A stretch of DNA of 64,000 bases from JBBQZO01 sp038207625 (GCA_038207625.1 JBBQZO010000010.1:1-64000), one strand, 5' to 3'. Positions 44,176 to 53,907 are shown, numbered from the stretch's first letter. Notes: a model not told the origin generated them from the letters alone. Numbers and translations: made by a program.

Positions 44176-45356
44176 GAAGGTATCTCCACAATGCGACCGA
44201 AGTTGGGGCCGAATTTCTGCTGGTACTCGGCCATTTTTTCCATGCGCTGCACGACCTTGGTACGGTCCTGCACTTCCCCGGCCAACTGTCCGCAGGCGGC
44301 GTCGATGTCATCGCCGCGCGTCTTGCGTATCGTCGTCACGATGCCCGCATCCATCAGCACCTGGGCAAACGCCTTGATGCGCGGATTTTTCGAGCGCAGC
44401 AGACCGGACTCGGGGAAAGGATTAAATGGAATCAGGTTGAACTTGCACGATACGCCCGTATGGCGATCCTGGACCAGTGCCACCAGTTCGCGCGCGTGCT
44501 CGTCGCTGTCGTTGACGCCGTCGAGCATGCAGTATTCAAACGTAACGAAGTCGCGCGGGGCGAATTCGAGGTAGCGTTTGCAGGCGGCCATCAGCTCGCG
44601 CAGCGGGTATTTTTTGTTCAGCGGCACCAGGCCGTCGCGCAGCGCGTCATTGGACGCGTGCAGCGACACGGCCAGCGCCACCGGCGCGTCCTGCGACAGT
44701 TTGTCGATATTGGGCACCACGCCCGACGTCGACAGGGTCACGCGGCGGCGCGACAGGCCGTAGGCGTTATCGTCGAGCATCAGTTTTAAGGCCGTGACGG
44801 TCGGCTCGTAGTTCAGCAGCGGCTCGCCCATGCCCATCATCACCACGTTGGTGATCTGGCGCTCGCCTTTCGGGCCCGCTTCGATGCCCTTGGTGCGGCG
44901 CAATTCAAATTCGGCCATCCACAGTTGGCCAATGATCTCGCCCACCGACAGATTGCGGTTGAAGCCTTGCTTGCCGGTCGAGCAGAAGCGGCAGTTGACG
45001 GCGCAGCCGGCCTGGGTCGAGATGCACAGCGTGCCGCGGTTTTCTTCCGGAATGAACACGGTTTCCACGGCGTTACCGTTGCCCACGTCGACCAGCCACT
45101 TGCGTGTGCCGTCCGTGGAGGTGTGATCGCTGATCACGGCCGGCGCGCGCACTTCGGCGCGGGTGGCCAGCTTGTCGCGCAGCGACTTGGCCAGATCCGT
45201 CATCGCATCGAAGTCGGCGGCCCCAAATTGGTGTATCCAGCGCTGCAATTGCTTGGCGCGGAACGGCTTCTCCCCCAACTCGGCGCAATAGGCGATGAGC
45301 TGCGCGGGATCGAGATCCAGCAAGTTGGTGAGGGTGGCGTTCATGGTCGTGCTCAT
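44172..45356 (-). CDS. Dual-specificity rRNA/tRNA methyltransferase RlmN
   Basis: 394 residues. A radical SAM enzyme that methylates C2 of A2503 in 23S rRNA and A37 in some tRNAs. The cluster motif CAVNCRFCSTGKQGF (CxxxCxxC) is near residue 115, with GMGEPLLNY and SLHASND. The essential C-terminal cysteine lies in DIDAACGQL. ATG 45344 is a possible alternative start. First of the rlmN-pilW-rodZ-ispG-hisS run. Confidence 0.96.
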   Translation of the reverse strand: MSTTMNATLTNLLDLDPAQLIAYCAELGEKPFRAKQLQRWIHQFGAADFDAMTDLAKSLRDKLATRAEVRAPAVISDHTSTDGTRKWLVDVGNGNAVETVFIPEENRGTLCISTQAGCAVNCRFCSTGKQGFNRNLSVGEIIGQLWMAEFELRRTKGIEAGPKGERQITNVVMMGMGEPLLNYEPTVTALKLMLDDNAYGLSRRRVTLSTSGVVPNIDKLSQDAPVALAVSLHASNDALRDGLVPLNKKYPLRELMAACKRYLEFAPRDFVTFEYCMLDGVNDSDEHARELVALVQDRHTGVSCKFNLIPFNPFPESGLLRSKNPRIKAFAQVLMDAGIVTTIRKTRGDDIDAACGQLAGEVQDRTKVVQRMEKMAEYQQKFGPNFGRIVEIPS

Positions 45357-45470
45357 TGCATGCTCAAATCAGTTCGAATCAGTTCACATCAGTTTAAATA
45401 ATCGTTCCCGCGCGCACAGCGCAGCGGGAACGGGGTGCTGCCACGCCCCGAAGGGCGTCAATCATGTCGC

Positions 45471-45881
45471 TTAGGCTGCTGGGAAGAAGTAAGCGATTTC
45501 AACTTTGGCGGCGTCGACAGCGTCGGAACCGTGCACTGCGTTGGCATCGATCGAATCAGCGAAATCGGCGCGGATGGTGCCTTTTTCTGCTTTTTTCGGA
45601 TCGGTGGCGCCCATCAGGTCGCGGTGAGCCAGGACGGCGTTTTCGCCTTCCAGAGCCTGGATCATGACAGGACCGGAGATCATGAAGTCGATCAGGTCTT
45701 TGAAGAAACCGCGCTCTTTGTGAGCGGCGTAGAAGCCTTCCGCTTCTTCGCGCGACAATTGAGCCATGCGTGCTGCGACGATTTTCAGGCCAGCGCCTTC
45801 AAAACGGCTGTAGATTTGTCCGATGACGTTTTTTGCAACTGCGTCTGGTTTGATGATCGACAGGGTGCGTTCGATTGCCAT
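45471..45881 (-). CDS. Nucleoside diphosphate kinase
   Basis: 136 residues from ATG 45881 (MAIERTLSIIKPD), chosen as the standard Ndk start. The active-site His is in DANAVHGSDA, with RDLMGATDPKKA for nucleotide binding. It balances NTP pools by transferring phosphate through phosphohistidine. It ends after YFFPAA, a few residues shorter than most Ndk proteins. Just upstream of rlmN, as in relatives. Confidence 0.96.
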   Translation of the reverse strand: MAIERTLSIIKPDAVAKNVIGQIYSRFEGAGLKIVAARMAQLSREEAEGFYAAHKERGFFKDLIDFMISGPVMIQALEGENAVLAHRDLMGATDPKKAEKGTIRADFADSIDANAVHGSDAVDAAKVEIAYFFPAA

Positions 45882-46110
45882 TTGTAAAAACTCCAATAAA
45901 AAGAAAGGTTTAAAACGTGAAATTGAGGACTCAATCAACCTTTGATTTTACCATACAACACCCCATCTGACCCATATTGCGCGGCAAGACAGTCCGATGC
46001 TAGAGTAGCGCCGACAATATTGCAGCCCGCTGGCGTGATTCTGCGCGCTTTTCGATGGCCGTGCTATGCTAACTTGAAACGCAGTACCTTATTTTTACTT
46101 TGGAGGCACC

Positions 46111-46797
46111 ATGATCGGCAACTTAAACACCACCTACAATCCGGCCGGCTCCAGCGCCGCCACGCGCCACCGCGTGCTGCGCAACACCTATTGGCTGCTG
46201 GCGCTGTCGATGATTCCCACCGTGCTGGGCGCCGTGGTCGGCGTGCAGCTGCACCTGCCGATGCTGGGCGGCATGATGGGCTTGCTGATCTTCATGGCGG
46301 TCGCCTTCGGCTTCATCTACGCGATCGAGAAAACCAAGGATAGCGGCCTGGGCGTGCTGGCACTGCTGGGTTTCACCTTCTTCATGGGCCTGATGCTCAC
46401 GCCTATCCTCACGCGCACACTGGGCTACTCGAACGGCGGCAGTCTGATCATGACCGCGTTCGGCGGCACCGCCTGCATCCTGGCCGTGATGGCCAGTGTG
46501 GCGACGGTCTCCAAGCGCGACTTTTCGATGGTCGGCAAGTGGGCCTTCGCCGGCCTGATGGTGATCATCCTTGGCTCGATCGCAAATATCTTCCTGGGCA
46601 TGGCGCTGGTGTCGATCGTGATCTCGGTGATGGCCATCGCCATCTTCTCGGCCTACATCCTGTACGACGTGCAGCAGATCGTCAACGGCGGCGAAACAAA
46701 CTACATCTCGGCCACGCTGCGCATCTACCTCGACGTGTACAACATCTTCACCAGCTTGCTGAGTCTGCTGGGCCTGGCCGGCGGCAGCCGCGACTAA
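46111..46797 (+). CDS. Bax inhibitor-1/YccA family membrane protein
   Basis: 228 residues with seven hydrophobic helices, including GVLALLGFTFFMGLMLTPIL (20) and IFSAYILYDVQQIVNGG, the family signature with Asp near the last helix. Bacterial members such as YccA modulate FtsH, and others leak calcium; the role here is not known. TTGGAGGC precedes the start. Its own terminator follows. Confidence 0.9.
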   Translation: MIGNLNTTYNPAGSSAATRHRVLRNTYWLLALSMIPTVLGAVVGVQLHLPMLGGMMGLLIFMAVAFGFIYAIEKTKDSGLGVLALLGFTFFMGLMLTPILTRTLGYSNGGSLIMTAFGGTACILAVMASVATVSKRDFSMVGKWAFAGLMVIILGSIANIFLGMALVSIVISVMAIAIFSAYILYDVQQIVNGGETNYISATLRIYLDVYNIFTSLLSLLGLAGGSRD

Positions 46798-46819
46798 GCA
46801 TCGCGTTGCACCGGACGTT

Positions 46820-46850
46820 AAAAAAGCCGACCTGAGGGTCGGCTTTTTTA
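46820..46850. terminator. Bidirectional terminator
   Basis: AAAAAAGCCGACC and GGTCGGCTTTTTT pair around TGAG between the converging BI-1 gene and rlmD. Confidence 0.92.
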
Positions 46851-46896
46851 CGCTTGGATGTTTGCCAACGGGACGCCGCGGCGCCCCGGGTCAAGC

Positions 46897-48252
46897 TTAC
46901 TGTGGCGCCAGCTCGAACACGGCCATCGACTCGACGTGCGAAGTGTGCGGGAACATATTGACCACGCCCGCTTTCTTGAGCACATAGCCGGCCTCATGGG
47001 TCAGCGTGCCGGCGTCGCGCGCCAGCGTGGACGGGCTGCAGGACACGTAGACGATGCGCTGGGGCAGCATCTCAGGGTGGCTCACGCGCAGGCCGGCCAG
47101 CGCCGCGCACAGCGCCATCGCGCCGTCGCGCGGCGGATCGATCAGCATCCGGTCGAACTTGCCCAGCGCGACCAGGTCGTCGACGGTCACGTCGAACAGG
47201 TTGCGGGTCGAGAAACTGGTTTTGTCGGACAGGCCGTTGGCCTTGGCGTTTTCCAGCGCGCGCTCGGTCAGCGTGGTGCTGCCTTCGATGCCGACCACTT
47301 CGCGCCCCAGGGTCGCCAGCGGCAGCGTGAAGTTGCCCAGACCACAGAACAGGTCGGCCACGCGATCGTTCGGCTGCACGTCGAGCAGGCGCAAGGCGCT
47401 CGCCACCAGCACCCGGTTGATGTGGTGGTTGACCTGGGTGAAGTCAACCGGCTTGAACGGCATCTTCACACCGAACTCGGGCAGCAGGTAGTACAAGGGC
47501 TTGTCGAGCGGGTAGAACGGCACAGCAGTTTCCGGACCCTTGGTTTGCAGCCACCACTGGATGTTCCATTCGTCGGCGAAGGCTTTGAGCAGGGTTTCGT
47601 CGGCGCCCGTCAGCGGCGCCATGATGCGCAGCACCATCGCGGTCAAGTCTTCGCCGATGGCCAGTTCGATTTGCGGCATCTGCTCCATGATCGACAGCGC
47701 GCCGATCAGCGCGCGCAGCGGCAGCAGCATCTTCGACACGTGCGGGGGCAAGATCAGGCAGCTATCCATGTCGGCCACGAAGGCCGATTTCTTCTCATGA
47801 AAGCCAACCAGCACCGTGTCCTTCTTTTTGACGTGGCGCACCGACAGGCGCGCGCGGTAGCGGTAACCCCAGGTGGGGCCGTACATCGGGCGCATCATCG
47901 TCTCGGCCTTGACCTTGCTGATGTGCCACAGGTTGTCTTCCAGCACGCGCTGCTTCATCGCCACCTGGGCCGACGGCTCCAGATGCTGCATCGAACAACC
48001 GCCGCAGATGGCGTAATGCACGCACTTCGGGCTAACGCGCATGGACGACTCGCGGTGCAATTCGGTCATGCGCGCCGCTTCCCAGTTCTTCTTCTTCTTG
48101 AACGACACGAAACTGACGCGCTCGCCCGGCAGCGCGCCTTCGACGAAAATCACCTTGCCGGGCGTGCCGTCCTCGTTGATCAGGTGGCCCACCCCGCGCG
48201 CGTCCGCGTCGAGGGATTCGATGTCGATGATGGTGTCGTGCATAGCGGTCAA
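46897..48252 (-). CDS. 23S rRNA (uracil-1939-C5)-methyltransferase RlmD
   Basis: 451 residues. An N-terminal TRAM domain is followed by a 4Fe-4S cysteine set (CVHYAICGGC near residue 80, with a further Cys later). The C-terminal SAM domain has DLFCGLGNFTLP, DPPRDGA and the nucleophile motif YVSCSPSTLARD. Length fits the family. Alone, converging on the BI-1 gene. Confidence 0.93.
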   Translation of the reverse strand: MTAMHDTIIDIESLDADARGVGHLINEDGTPGKVIFVEGALPGERVSFVSFKKKKNWEAARMTELHRESSMRVSPKCVHYAICGGCSMQHLEPSAQVAMKQRVLEDNLWHISKVKAETMMRPMYGPTWGYRYRARLSVRHVKKKDTVLVGFHEKKSAFVADMDSCLILPPHVSKMLLPLRALIGALSIMEQMPQIELAIGEDLTAMVLRIMAPLTGADETLLKAFADEWNIQWWLQTKGPETAVPFYPLDKPLYYLLPEFGVKMPFKPVDFTQVNHHINRVLVASALRLLDVQPNDRVADLFCGLGNFTLPLATLGREVVGIEGSTTLTERALENAKANGLSDKTSFSTRNLFDVTVDDLVALGKFDRMLIDPPRDGAMALCAALAGLRVSHPEMLPQRIVYVSCSPSTLARDAGTLTHEAGYVLKKAGVVNMFPHTSHVESMAVFELAPQ

Positions 48253-48365
48253 TGTTAACGGGGCGGCACAAGGCCGCCCGCAGGCAAAAAGAAGGTGATC
48301 AGGGAGGCAGGGTGTGCCGGCTTGATGACGTCAGGCGGGGCGTGCGTCGGCGCGCCCCGGGCGCA

Positions 48366-49379
48366 TCATAACAAGGAATCGCGCACCACGCCACGGGCTG
48401 CCATGGCGCGTTTAAGCTTGACCAGCGCTTCCTGCTGGATCTGGCGCACCCGCTCGCGCGTGACGCCCATTTCCTCGGCCAGGGTTTCCAGCGTGGCCGG
48501 ATCGTCATTGTCCAGGCCAAAGCGGCGCTGGATCACGATGCGCTGCTTGTCGGGCAGCTTGGTGAGCCAGTCGCGCACCAGCACCGTCATTTCATGGTGT
48601 TCGGCGCGCGCGTCGGGGCTGTCGTCGCTGTCGCCGGGCAGCATGTCCATCAGGCTGGACTGGGGATCGTTGTCCAGCGGCGCGTCCAGCGAGGTGGCGT
48701 GCTCGGACAGCGCCAGGATGTCCTGCACCTCCTCGACCGGGCGCCCGACCAGGTGGGCAATGTCTTCGGCGCTGGCGTCCTTGCCGTTGTGGTGCTGGGC
48801 TTCGAGGTGGTATTTGGCGCGCAGGATCTGGTTCAGCTCGCGCACCATGTGCACCGGCAAACGCACCGTGCGGGCCTGGTTCATGATGGCGCGCTCGATG
48901 CTTTGGCGGATCCACCAGGTGGCGTAGGTGGAAAAGCGAAAGCCCCGCTCCGGCTCGAACTTGTCGATCGCGCGCATCAGGCCGATGTTGCCCTCTTCGA
49001 TCATGTCGAGCAGCACCACGCCGCGGTTGATGTAATGTTTCGCGATCGACACGACCAGACGCAGATTGTGCTCGATCATGGTCTGGCGCGCTTCAAAATT
49101 GCCGGCCTTGGCCAGCGTGGCGTAGTGCACCTCCTGGGGCGCCGTCAACAGCGCGCGGGTGCCGATCTGATTGAGGTAATGCTGGGTGGTGTCGGTCGAC
49201 AGTTCGGCCGCCAGCACCTTCTTCAGTTCGTCCACACTCTCCAGTACCGCGCTAACCTCGGGGGCGTCGACGCCGTCGGCCGCATCGACGGCATCGACCG
49301 GCGCGTCCTCGCCCGCTTCGTCGGCAAACTCGTCCGATGCCGAGTCGTCTTCCAGTTGGTCTTGCGGCGAGTGTGTCAT
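48366..49379 (-). CDS. RNA polymerase sigma factor RpoS
   Basis: 337 residues. An acidic N-terminal extension precedes sigma region 1.2 (YLNQIGTRALLTAPQEV), region 2 (NLRLVVSIAKHYINRG, FSTYATWWIRQSIERAI) and region 4 with its helix-turn-helix (LETLAEEMGVTRERVRQIQQ). The region 2 motifs and overall size fit RpoS rather than RpoD or RpoH. It directs general stress and stationary-phase transcription. Preceded by nlpD, from which it is probably also transcribed. Confidence 0.95.
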   Translation of the reverse strand: MTHSPQDQLEDDSASDEFADEAGEDAPVDAVDAADGVDAPEVSAVLESVDELKKVLAAELSTDTTQHYLNQIGTRALLTAPQEVHYATLAKAGNFEARQTMIEHNLRLVVSIAKHYINRGVVLLDMIEEGNIGLMRAIDKFEPERGFRFSTYATWWIRQSIERAIMNQARTVRLPVHMVRELNQILRAKYHLEAQHHNGKDASAEDIAHLVGRPVEEVQDILALSEHATSLDAPLDNDPQSSLMDMLPGDSDDSPDARAEHHEMTVLVRDWLTKLPDKQRIVIQRRFGLDNDDPATLETLAEEMGVTRERVRQIQQEALVKLKRAMAARGVVRDSLL

Positions 49380-49388
49380 GGTTTGTGC

Positions 49389-50375
49389 CTAGCGGCTCGG
49401 CAGGAACTTCGATGGATCAACCGGTTTGCCCTGCTGTCGAATTTCAAAGTGCAGCTTGACCGAATCGGCATCTGAATCGCCCATTTCGGCGATCAACTGG
49501 CCCTTGTTGACGCTCTGCCCTTCCTTGACCACGATGGTGCGATTGTGGGCGTAGGCCGACAGCAAACTATTACTATGCTTCACGATCACCAGATTACCAT
49601 ATCCGCGGATGCCGCTGCCGGCATACATGACTTTGCCGGCGCCGGCGGCCATCACTTGCTGCCCGGCCTTGCCGGCGATGTCGATGCCCTTGTTTTTGCC
49701 GTCGTCAAAGGTGGCGACGATCTTGCCGTCGGACGGCCACATCCAGCTGAGCTTTTCGTCGTCGCCGCCCGTCGATGGCGCGGCGGCCGGGGCCGGGGCC
49801 GGCGCCGGCACCGCCGGTGCCACGGCGGCGAGCGCTTCAGCCGGCTTGGCATCGGGCTTGCTCTGGCTGTCCGGTTTTTGCAGTTCGGCCAGCGCGGCCT
49901 CGGAATACGGACGCTTGTCGCCGCGCGGACTGCTGGCTTTCTTGAGCGCGAGCGTTGGCGCCGGCGCCGCCGCCGCACGCGTGTCGGACGGCGCGCCCGT
50001 CACCGGCATGGTTTGCACCACCCCCGTGCTCACGCCCTTGGCGTCGGGCGGCTGCACGCGCAGCACCTGATCGACCTTGATGTCGTCGGCGTTGGGCAGA
50101 TTGTTCCAGGTCACCAGGTCGCGATAGTTCTGGCCATGGTCTAGCGCGATGCGCAACAGGGTGTCGCCTTTCTTGACGGTGTACATGCCGCGTTGGTCGG
50201 CATCCTTGACCGCCTCGGCGGCGACGGTGGGTGCGCTCAGTGGCGCGCGGCTAGACTCGGCGCCGGACGGCAGGAGATCGACCACCGGCGCCTGCCGCGT
50301 TGCCGTGCTGCAAGCGGCAAGCACGGACAGCGTCAGGATCAGGGGAATTAAATGACTAGGTTTATGCATGCTCAT
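49389..50375 (-). CDS. NlpD-like LysM/M23 lipoprotein
   Basis: 328 residues. Signal peptide with lipobox LAACS, then a LysM domain (YTVKKGDTLLRIALDHGQN) and a long Ala/Pro linker. The C-terminal LytM domain (GIDIAGKAGQQVMAAGAGKV, 20) lacks several zinc ligands of active M23 enzymes (KGIDIAG where HxG is expected). That fits an activator of AmiC-type amidases in cell separation rather than a peptidase. Directly before rpoS. Confidence 0.93.
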   Translation of the reverse strand: MSMHKPSHLIPLILTLSVLAACSTATRQAPVVDLLPSGAESSRAPLSAPTVAAEAVKDADQRGMYTVKKGDTLLRIALDHGQNYRDLVTWNNLPNADDIKVDQVLRVQPPDAKGVSTGVVQTMPVTGAPSDTRAAAAPAPTLALKKASSPRGDKRPYSEAALAELQKPDSQSKPDAKPAEALAAVAPAVPAPAPAPAAAPSTGGDDEKLSWMWPSDGKIVATFDDGKNKGIDIAGKAGQQVMAAGAGKVMYAGSGIRGYGNLVIVKHSNSLLSAYAHNRTIVVKEGQSVNKGQLIAEMGDSDADSVKLHFEIRQQGKPVDPSKFLPSR

Positions 50376-50423
50376 ATTGTGTGTGTGTCTGACATTCGGA
50401 GTTTGGCGTTGGGCAAGCTCGGC

Positions 50424-51302
50424 TCACACGGTGCCAGGTCGCAGCGGGACGAAATGACAATCCTCCAGCGTCGCGCTGGTCCATTCGGCCTTGCCGACGC
50501 GGGTAATCAAGTGCAGCTGCTGGACCCGGGCGCCGACCGGCGCCAGCAGGCGCCCGCCGATGGTGAGCTGCTCGAGCAGCGCATGCGGCACTTCCAGGCC
50601 GGCGGCGGCCAGGATGATGCCGTCGAACGGGGCCGCTTGCGGCAGCCCTAGCATACCATCTCCGTAGTGCAGACGCAGGTTGGGGATGCGCAGCGCGCGC
50701 AAGTTGTTCTTCGCCAGTTCGTGCAAGGGCTTGATGCGCTCGATCGAAAACACTTCGGCGGCCACGCAGGACAACACCGCCGCCTGGTAGCCGCAGCCGG
50801 TGCCGATCTCCAGCACGCGCTTGAGGTTGCCACCGTTGCGCATCACTTCGATCATGCGCGCCACGATGTAGGGCTGGGAAATGGTCTGGTGGTGGCCGAT
50901 CGGCAAGGACGCGTCGATGTATGCCTGCGAGGCCAGCGCCTCCTCCATGAACAGGTGGCGCGGCACCGCCTCCATCGCGGCCAGCACCAGCGTGTCCTGC
51001 ACGCCGGCGCGTGCCACGCGCGCGACCATGGCACGCCGCACCGCGTCCGACACCAATGGATTCTGGCGCGGCGGCGCCAGTGGCACAGGCTGGGCGCGTT
51101 CGAGCGCGTAGCTGTGCGATTTGGACGGCGAGGCGGTATTGCGCGGCGCGCTGTAGCCGCTCTGGGCAGCGAGCCGGGCCGCGTTCTGGGTCGCCGTCTG
51201 CGGCGTGGCGACCCGCACCTGGGCCTTCGATGCCGGCTTGTTCTGAGCGCCCTCGCTCAACGCCGACAGCGGCAGCGGAAAATTGCGCGGCTTGCCGTTC
51301 AT
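50424..51302 (-). CDS. Protein-L-isoaspartate O-methyltransferase
   Basis: 292 residues. The catalytic domain covers about the last 210 (QAYIDASLPIGHHQTISQPY (20), VLEIGTGCGYQAAVL as the SAM loop). It repairs isoaspartyl damage. An N-terminal Ala/Ser-rich extension of ~80 residues is not part of the classical enzyme. Its start overlaps the surE stop by ATGA. Confidence 0.93.
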   Translation of the reverse strand: MNGKPRNFPLPLSALSEGAQNKPASKAQVRVATPQTATQNAARLAAQSGYSAPRNTASPSKSHSYALERAQPVPLAPPRQNPLVSDAVRRAMVARVARAGVQDTLVLAAMEAVPRHLFMEEALASQAYIDASLPIGHHQTISQPYIVARMIEVMRNGGNLKRVLEIGTGCGYQAAVLSCVAAEVFSIERIKPLHELAKNNLRALRIPNLRLHYGDGMLGLPQAAPFDGIILAAAGLEVPHALLEQLTIGGRLLAPVGARVQQLHLITRVGKAEWTSATLEDCHFVPLRPGTV

Positions 51303-52036
51303 GCCAGCGCCTGCGCCAGCAGCGCCAGGCCGCTCTTGTGGGTCAGGTCGATCTGCAGCGGCGTGATCGACACGCAGCCCTGGGCGGTGGCATGAAAATC
51401 GGTGCCTTCGCCGGCGTCGCGCGTGGCGCCAGGCGGCCCGATCCAGTAGATGTCGCGCCCGCGCGGGTCGAGCGACTTGATCACCGGCTCGGACTGGTGG
51501 CGCCGCCCCAGACGGGTGGCACGCAGGCCTTGCAGGCTTTCGTAAGGCAGGTTCGGAATATTCACGTTCAGCAAATAGGGCGAACTGAGCTGCTCGAATC
51601 GGCGCTGCACGATCTCGCGCGCGACCCGGGCCGCCGCATCAAGGTGGGCCCAGCCATGCTGGACCTGGGAAAACGCGATCGCCGGTATGCCAAACAGATA
51701 CCCTTCGGTGGCGGCCGCCACCGTGCCCGAGTACAGCGTGTCGTCGCCCATGTTCTGGCCGTTATTGATGCCCGACACCACCAGGTCGGGCTTCTCGGTG
51801 AGGATGCCGGTCAGCGCCACGTGAACGCAATCGGTGGGTGTACCGTTGACGAAGTAGAAACCGTTGGCGCCCTGCTGCACCGTCAGCGGCCGGTCCAGCG
51901 ACAGCGAGTTCGATGCGCCGGAGCGGTTGCTGTCGGGCGCCACCACGACGATATCGGCGATCGCCGCGAGCACGTCGGCCAGCGCCACGAGGCCAGGCGC
52001 CAGGTATCCATCATCGTTACTGATAAGAATTCTCAT
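51299..52036 (-). CDS. 5'/3'-nucleotidase SurE
   Basis: 245 residues. Metal-binding Asp pair in ISNDDGYLAPG at the start, then APDSNRSGASNSLS and SGINNGQNMGDDTLYSGTVA (20), typical of SurE. It hydrolyses nucleoside monophosphates and is linked to stationary-phase survival. First of the conserved surE-pcm-nlpD-rpoS cluster. Confidence 0.96.
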   Translation of the reverse strand: MRILISNDDGYLAPGLVALADVLAAIADIVVVAPDSNRSGASNSLSLDRPLTVQQGANGFYFVNGTPTDCVHVALTGILTEKPDLVVSGINNGQNMGDDTLYSGTVAAATEGYLFGIPAIAFSQVQHGWAHLDAAARVAREIVQRRFEQLSSPYLLNVNIPNLPYESLQGLRATRLGRRHQSEPVIKSLDPRGRDIYWIGPPGATRDAGEGTDFHATAQGCVSITPLQIDLTHKSGLALLAQALA

Positions 52037-52045
52037 GCAGCAATT

Positions 52046-52567
52046 TTACCCGATGCCGTGGCCGCGCCGCGCACTGGGCAAGAAGATAATTTGGCGCAGC
52101 CGACGCGGGGCGCGGCGTGTCCTTGCCACGCGGCACGCGCGCGCCCACGCCGCTCCTACGACAGCGTGACGGGCCAGCGCTTGAACGCGGGAGCGGGCGA
52201 CGACGCGCGTGCCGGCGCAACGGCTCGGTGCACATGCGCGCAGTGCGCACTGTGGGTCGCGCGCCTCGGACAGCGCACCGTCAAACGCTGCCACGGCGTT
52301 CTTCTGCAGAGCCACCAACGCAGCTTGGGTGCGACGCCCGGCATCGAGCTGACCTGGCTGCCGCAGCGTGCCAGTCAGCGCACTGTTGCCGCGCAGCGTA
52401 GCGAGCACGCCAGCGCCCAGCCGCCGCGGCTGCAGTTGCCACCCTTCCTGCAAGCGCCACGCGTCCGCCAGTTCGCCCGGTCGGCGAACATTTTCTACGC
52501 ATCGTCGCCATGCGATTCCCGGTAGCACTGCAGCATCGGTCAGATTGCGAATGAAGCGCTTGATCAC
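52046..52567 (-). CDS. Doubtful hypothetical protein upstream of surE
   Basis: A 173-codon frame (MIKRFIRNLTDAAVLPG start) in the same direction as surE, ending 9 bases before it. The first ~60 residues could be a real soluble protein, but the rest is Arg/Ala-rich and looks like a chance frame. No ribosome site or known domain is seen. Either a decayed gene or non-coding leader. Confidence 0.25.
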   Translation of the reverse strand: MIKRFIRNLTDAAVLPGIAWRRCVENVRRPGELADAWRLQEGWQLQPRRLGAGVLATLRGNSALTGTLRQPGQLDAGRRTQAALVALQKNAVAAFDGALSEARDPQCALRACAPSRCAGTRVVARSRVQALARHAVVGAAWARACRVARTRRAPRRLRQIIFLPSARRGHGIG

Positions 52568-52805
52568 CGCTGGCTGGTTGTGCGCGTCGCCGACGCCGCC
52601 GCCCCGGCTGATCGCCAGCGTGTCCTTCAGCTTCCCGCGCGCATTGCCGCATTGCCGTCAATCAACCTTAGCGAGCTCAGCTTAGACCGTATCACGTTTC
52701 ACCGGGCCGGACATCAAACTCGGCTCTCACGTTCGGGCCGACGCAAATTGGGGCATAATCACAAAACAAAACGGTCGTACTTTTTTATAACAACAGGAGA
52801 CAGAC
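52568..52805. other. Intergenic region before the quinone oxidoreductase gene
   Basis: No gene supported. The last ~60 bases (CACAAAACAAAACGG, then TTTTTTATAACAACAGGAG) are AT-rich and probably carry the promoter and ribosome site of the plus-strand gene. Confidence 0.45.
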
Positions 52806-53783
52806 ATGAAAGCCGTCGTATGCAAAGCGTGGGGGCTGCCCGACAGCCTGGTGCTGGAAGAATTGCCCGATCCGGTGCCGGGGCCTGGCCAGGTGCTGGT
52901 GGAAGTGCGCGCGGCCGGCGTGAATTTCCCGGACGTGCTGATCGTCCAGGGCAAGTACCAGTTCAAGCCGGACCTGCCGTTCACGCCGGGCTGCGAACTG
53001 GCCGGCGTGGTGCGCGCCGTCGGTGCGGACGTGGCCCACTACAAGGCCGGGGACCGGGTGATTGGCTTCGTCGCACAGGGCGCGTTTGCACAACTGGCGC
53101 TGGTGCCGGCCGCGGCGCTGATGCCGATGCCAGCGGGCATGGACTTCGACACAGCCGCCGCCATCACGCTGACCTACGGCACCTCGCACCACGCGGTGGT
53201 GGACCGGGCCGCGCTGAAAGCCGGTGAAACCATGCTGGTGCTGGGCGCGGCCGGCGGGGTCGGACTGGCCGCCATCGAGATCGGCAAGGCACTGGGCGCG
53301 CGCGTGATCGCCGCCGCGTCGAGCGAGGCGAAGCTGGCGGTGTGCCGCGCGCACGGCGCCGATGCCACCATCAACTACAGCAGCGACGACCTGCGCGCGG
53401 CGATCAAGGCGGCCACCGACGGCAAGGGACCGGATGTGATTTACGATCCGGTCGGCGGCATCTACACCGAGCCGGCCTTGCGCTCGATCGGCTGGCGCGG
53501 GCGCTATCTGGTGGTCGGCTTTGCCAACGGCGAGATCCCCAGCGTGCCGCTGAACCTGTTGCTGCTCAAGGGCTCGGCGCTGCTCGGCGTGTTCTGGGGC
53601 GAGTTCGCCAAGCGCGAACCGAAGGCCAACGGCGCGGCGATGCGCCAGCTGCTCGGCTGGCTGGCCGAGGGCAAGATCCGTCCGCTGATCTCGGCCCGCT
53701 ATGCGCTGGGCGAGACGGGGCAGGCCTTGACGGACATGGCCGCGCGCAAGGTCACCGGCAAGGTCGTGATCCTGCCGGCCTGA
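52806..53783 (+). CDS. NADPH:quinone oxidoreductase family protein
   Basis: 325 residues of the zinc-free medium-chain dehydrogenase/reductase type. GroES-like N-terminal domain (GPGQVLVEVRAAGVNFPDVL, 20), then a Rossmann domain with VLGAAGGVGLAAIEIGKALG (20). It lacks the structural zinc cysteines. It reduces quinones or enoyl-type substrates with NADPH; the substrate is unknown. ACAGGAGACAG precedes ATG 52806. Confidence 0.9.
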   Translation: MKAVVCKAWGLPDSLVLEELPDPVPGPGQVLVEVRAAGVNFPDVLIVQGKYQFKPDLPFTPGCELAGVVRAVGADVAHYKAGDRVIGFVAQGAFAQLALVPAAALMPMPAGMDFDTAAAITLTYGTSHHAVVDRAALKAGETMLVLGAAGGVGLAAIEIGKALGARVIAAASSEAKLAVCRAHGADATINYSSDDLRAAIKAATDGKGPDVIYDPVGGIYTEPALRSIGWRGRYLVVGFANGEIPSVPLNLLLLKGSALLGVFWGEFAKREPKANGAAMRQLLGWLAEGKIRPLISARYALGETGQALTDMAARKVTGKVVILPA

Positions 53784-53841
53784 GCGGCGCTTCCGCAAGA
53801 AAAGGACTGCGCGGTTCTGCAGCTCTGAGGGCCGCCTCCAA

Positions 53842-53883
53842 AGAAAAAGCCCTGCCCGGTTCTGCCGGCAGGGCTTTCTTTTT
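53842..53883. terminator. Bidirectional terminator
   Basis: AAAGCCCTGCC and GGCAGGGCTTT pair around CGGTTCTGCC, flanked by A and T runs, between the convergent quinone oxidoreductase and DUF885 genes. Confidence 0.92.
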
Positions 53884-53907
53884 GCAGCGCTGCGCGCCGC
53901 GCCGCGT

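Noticed and set aside
51011..52525. Plus-strand open frame of 504 codons opposite pcm and surE
   Set aside because: Antisense to two well-identified genes; composition Arg/Ala-rich as expected of a shadow frame.
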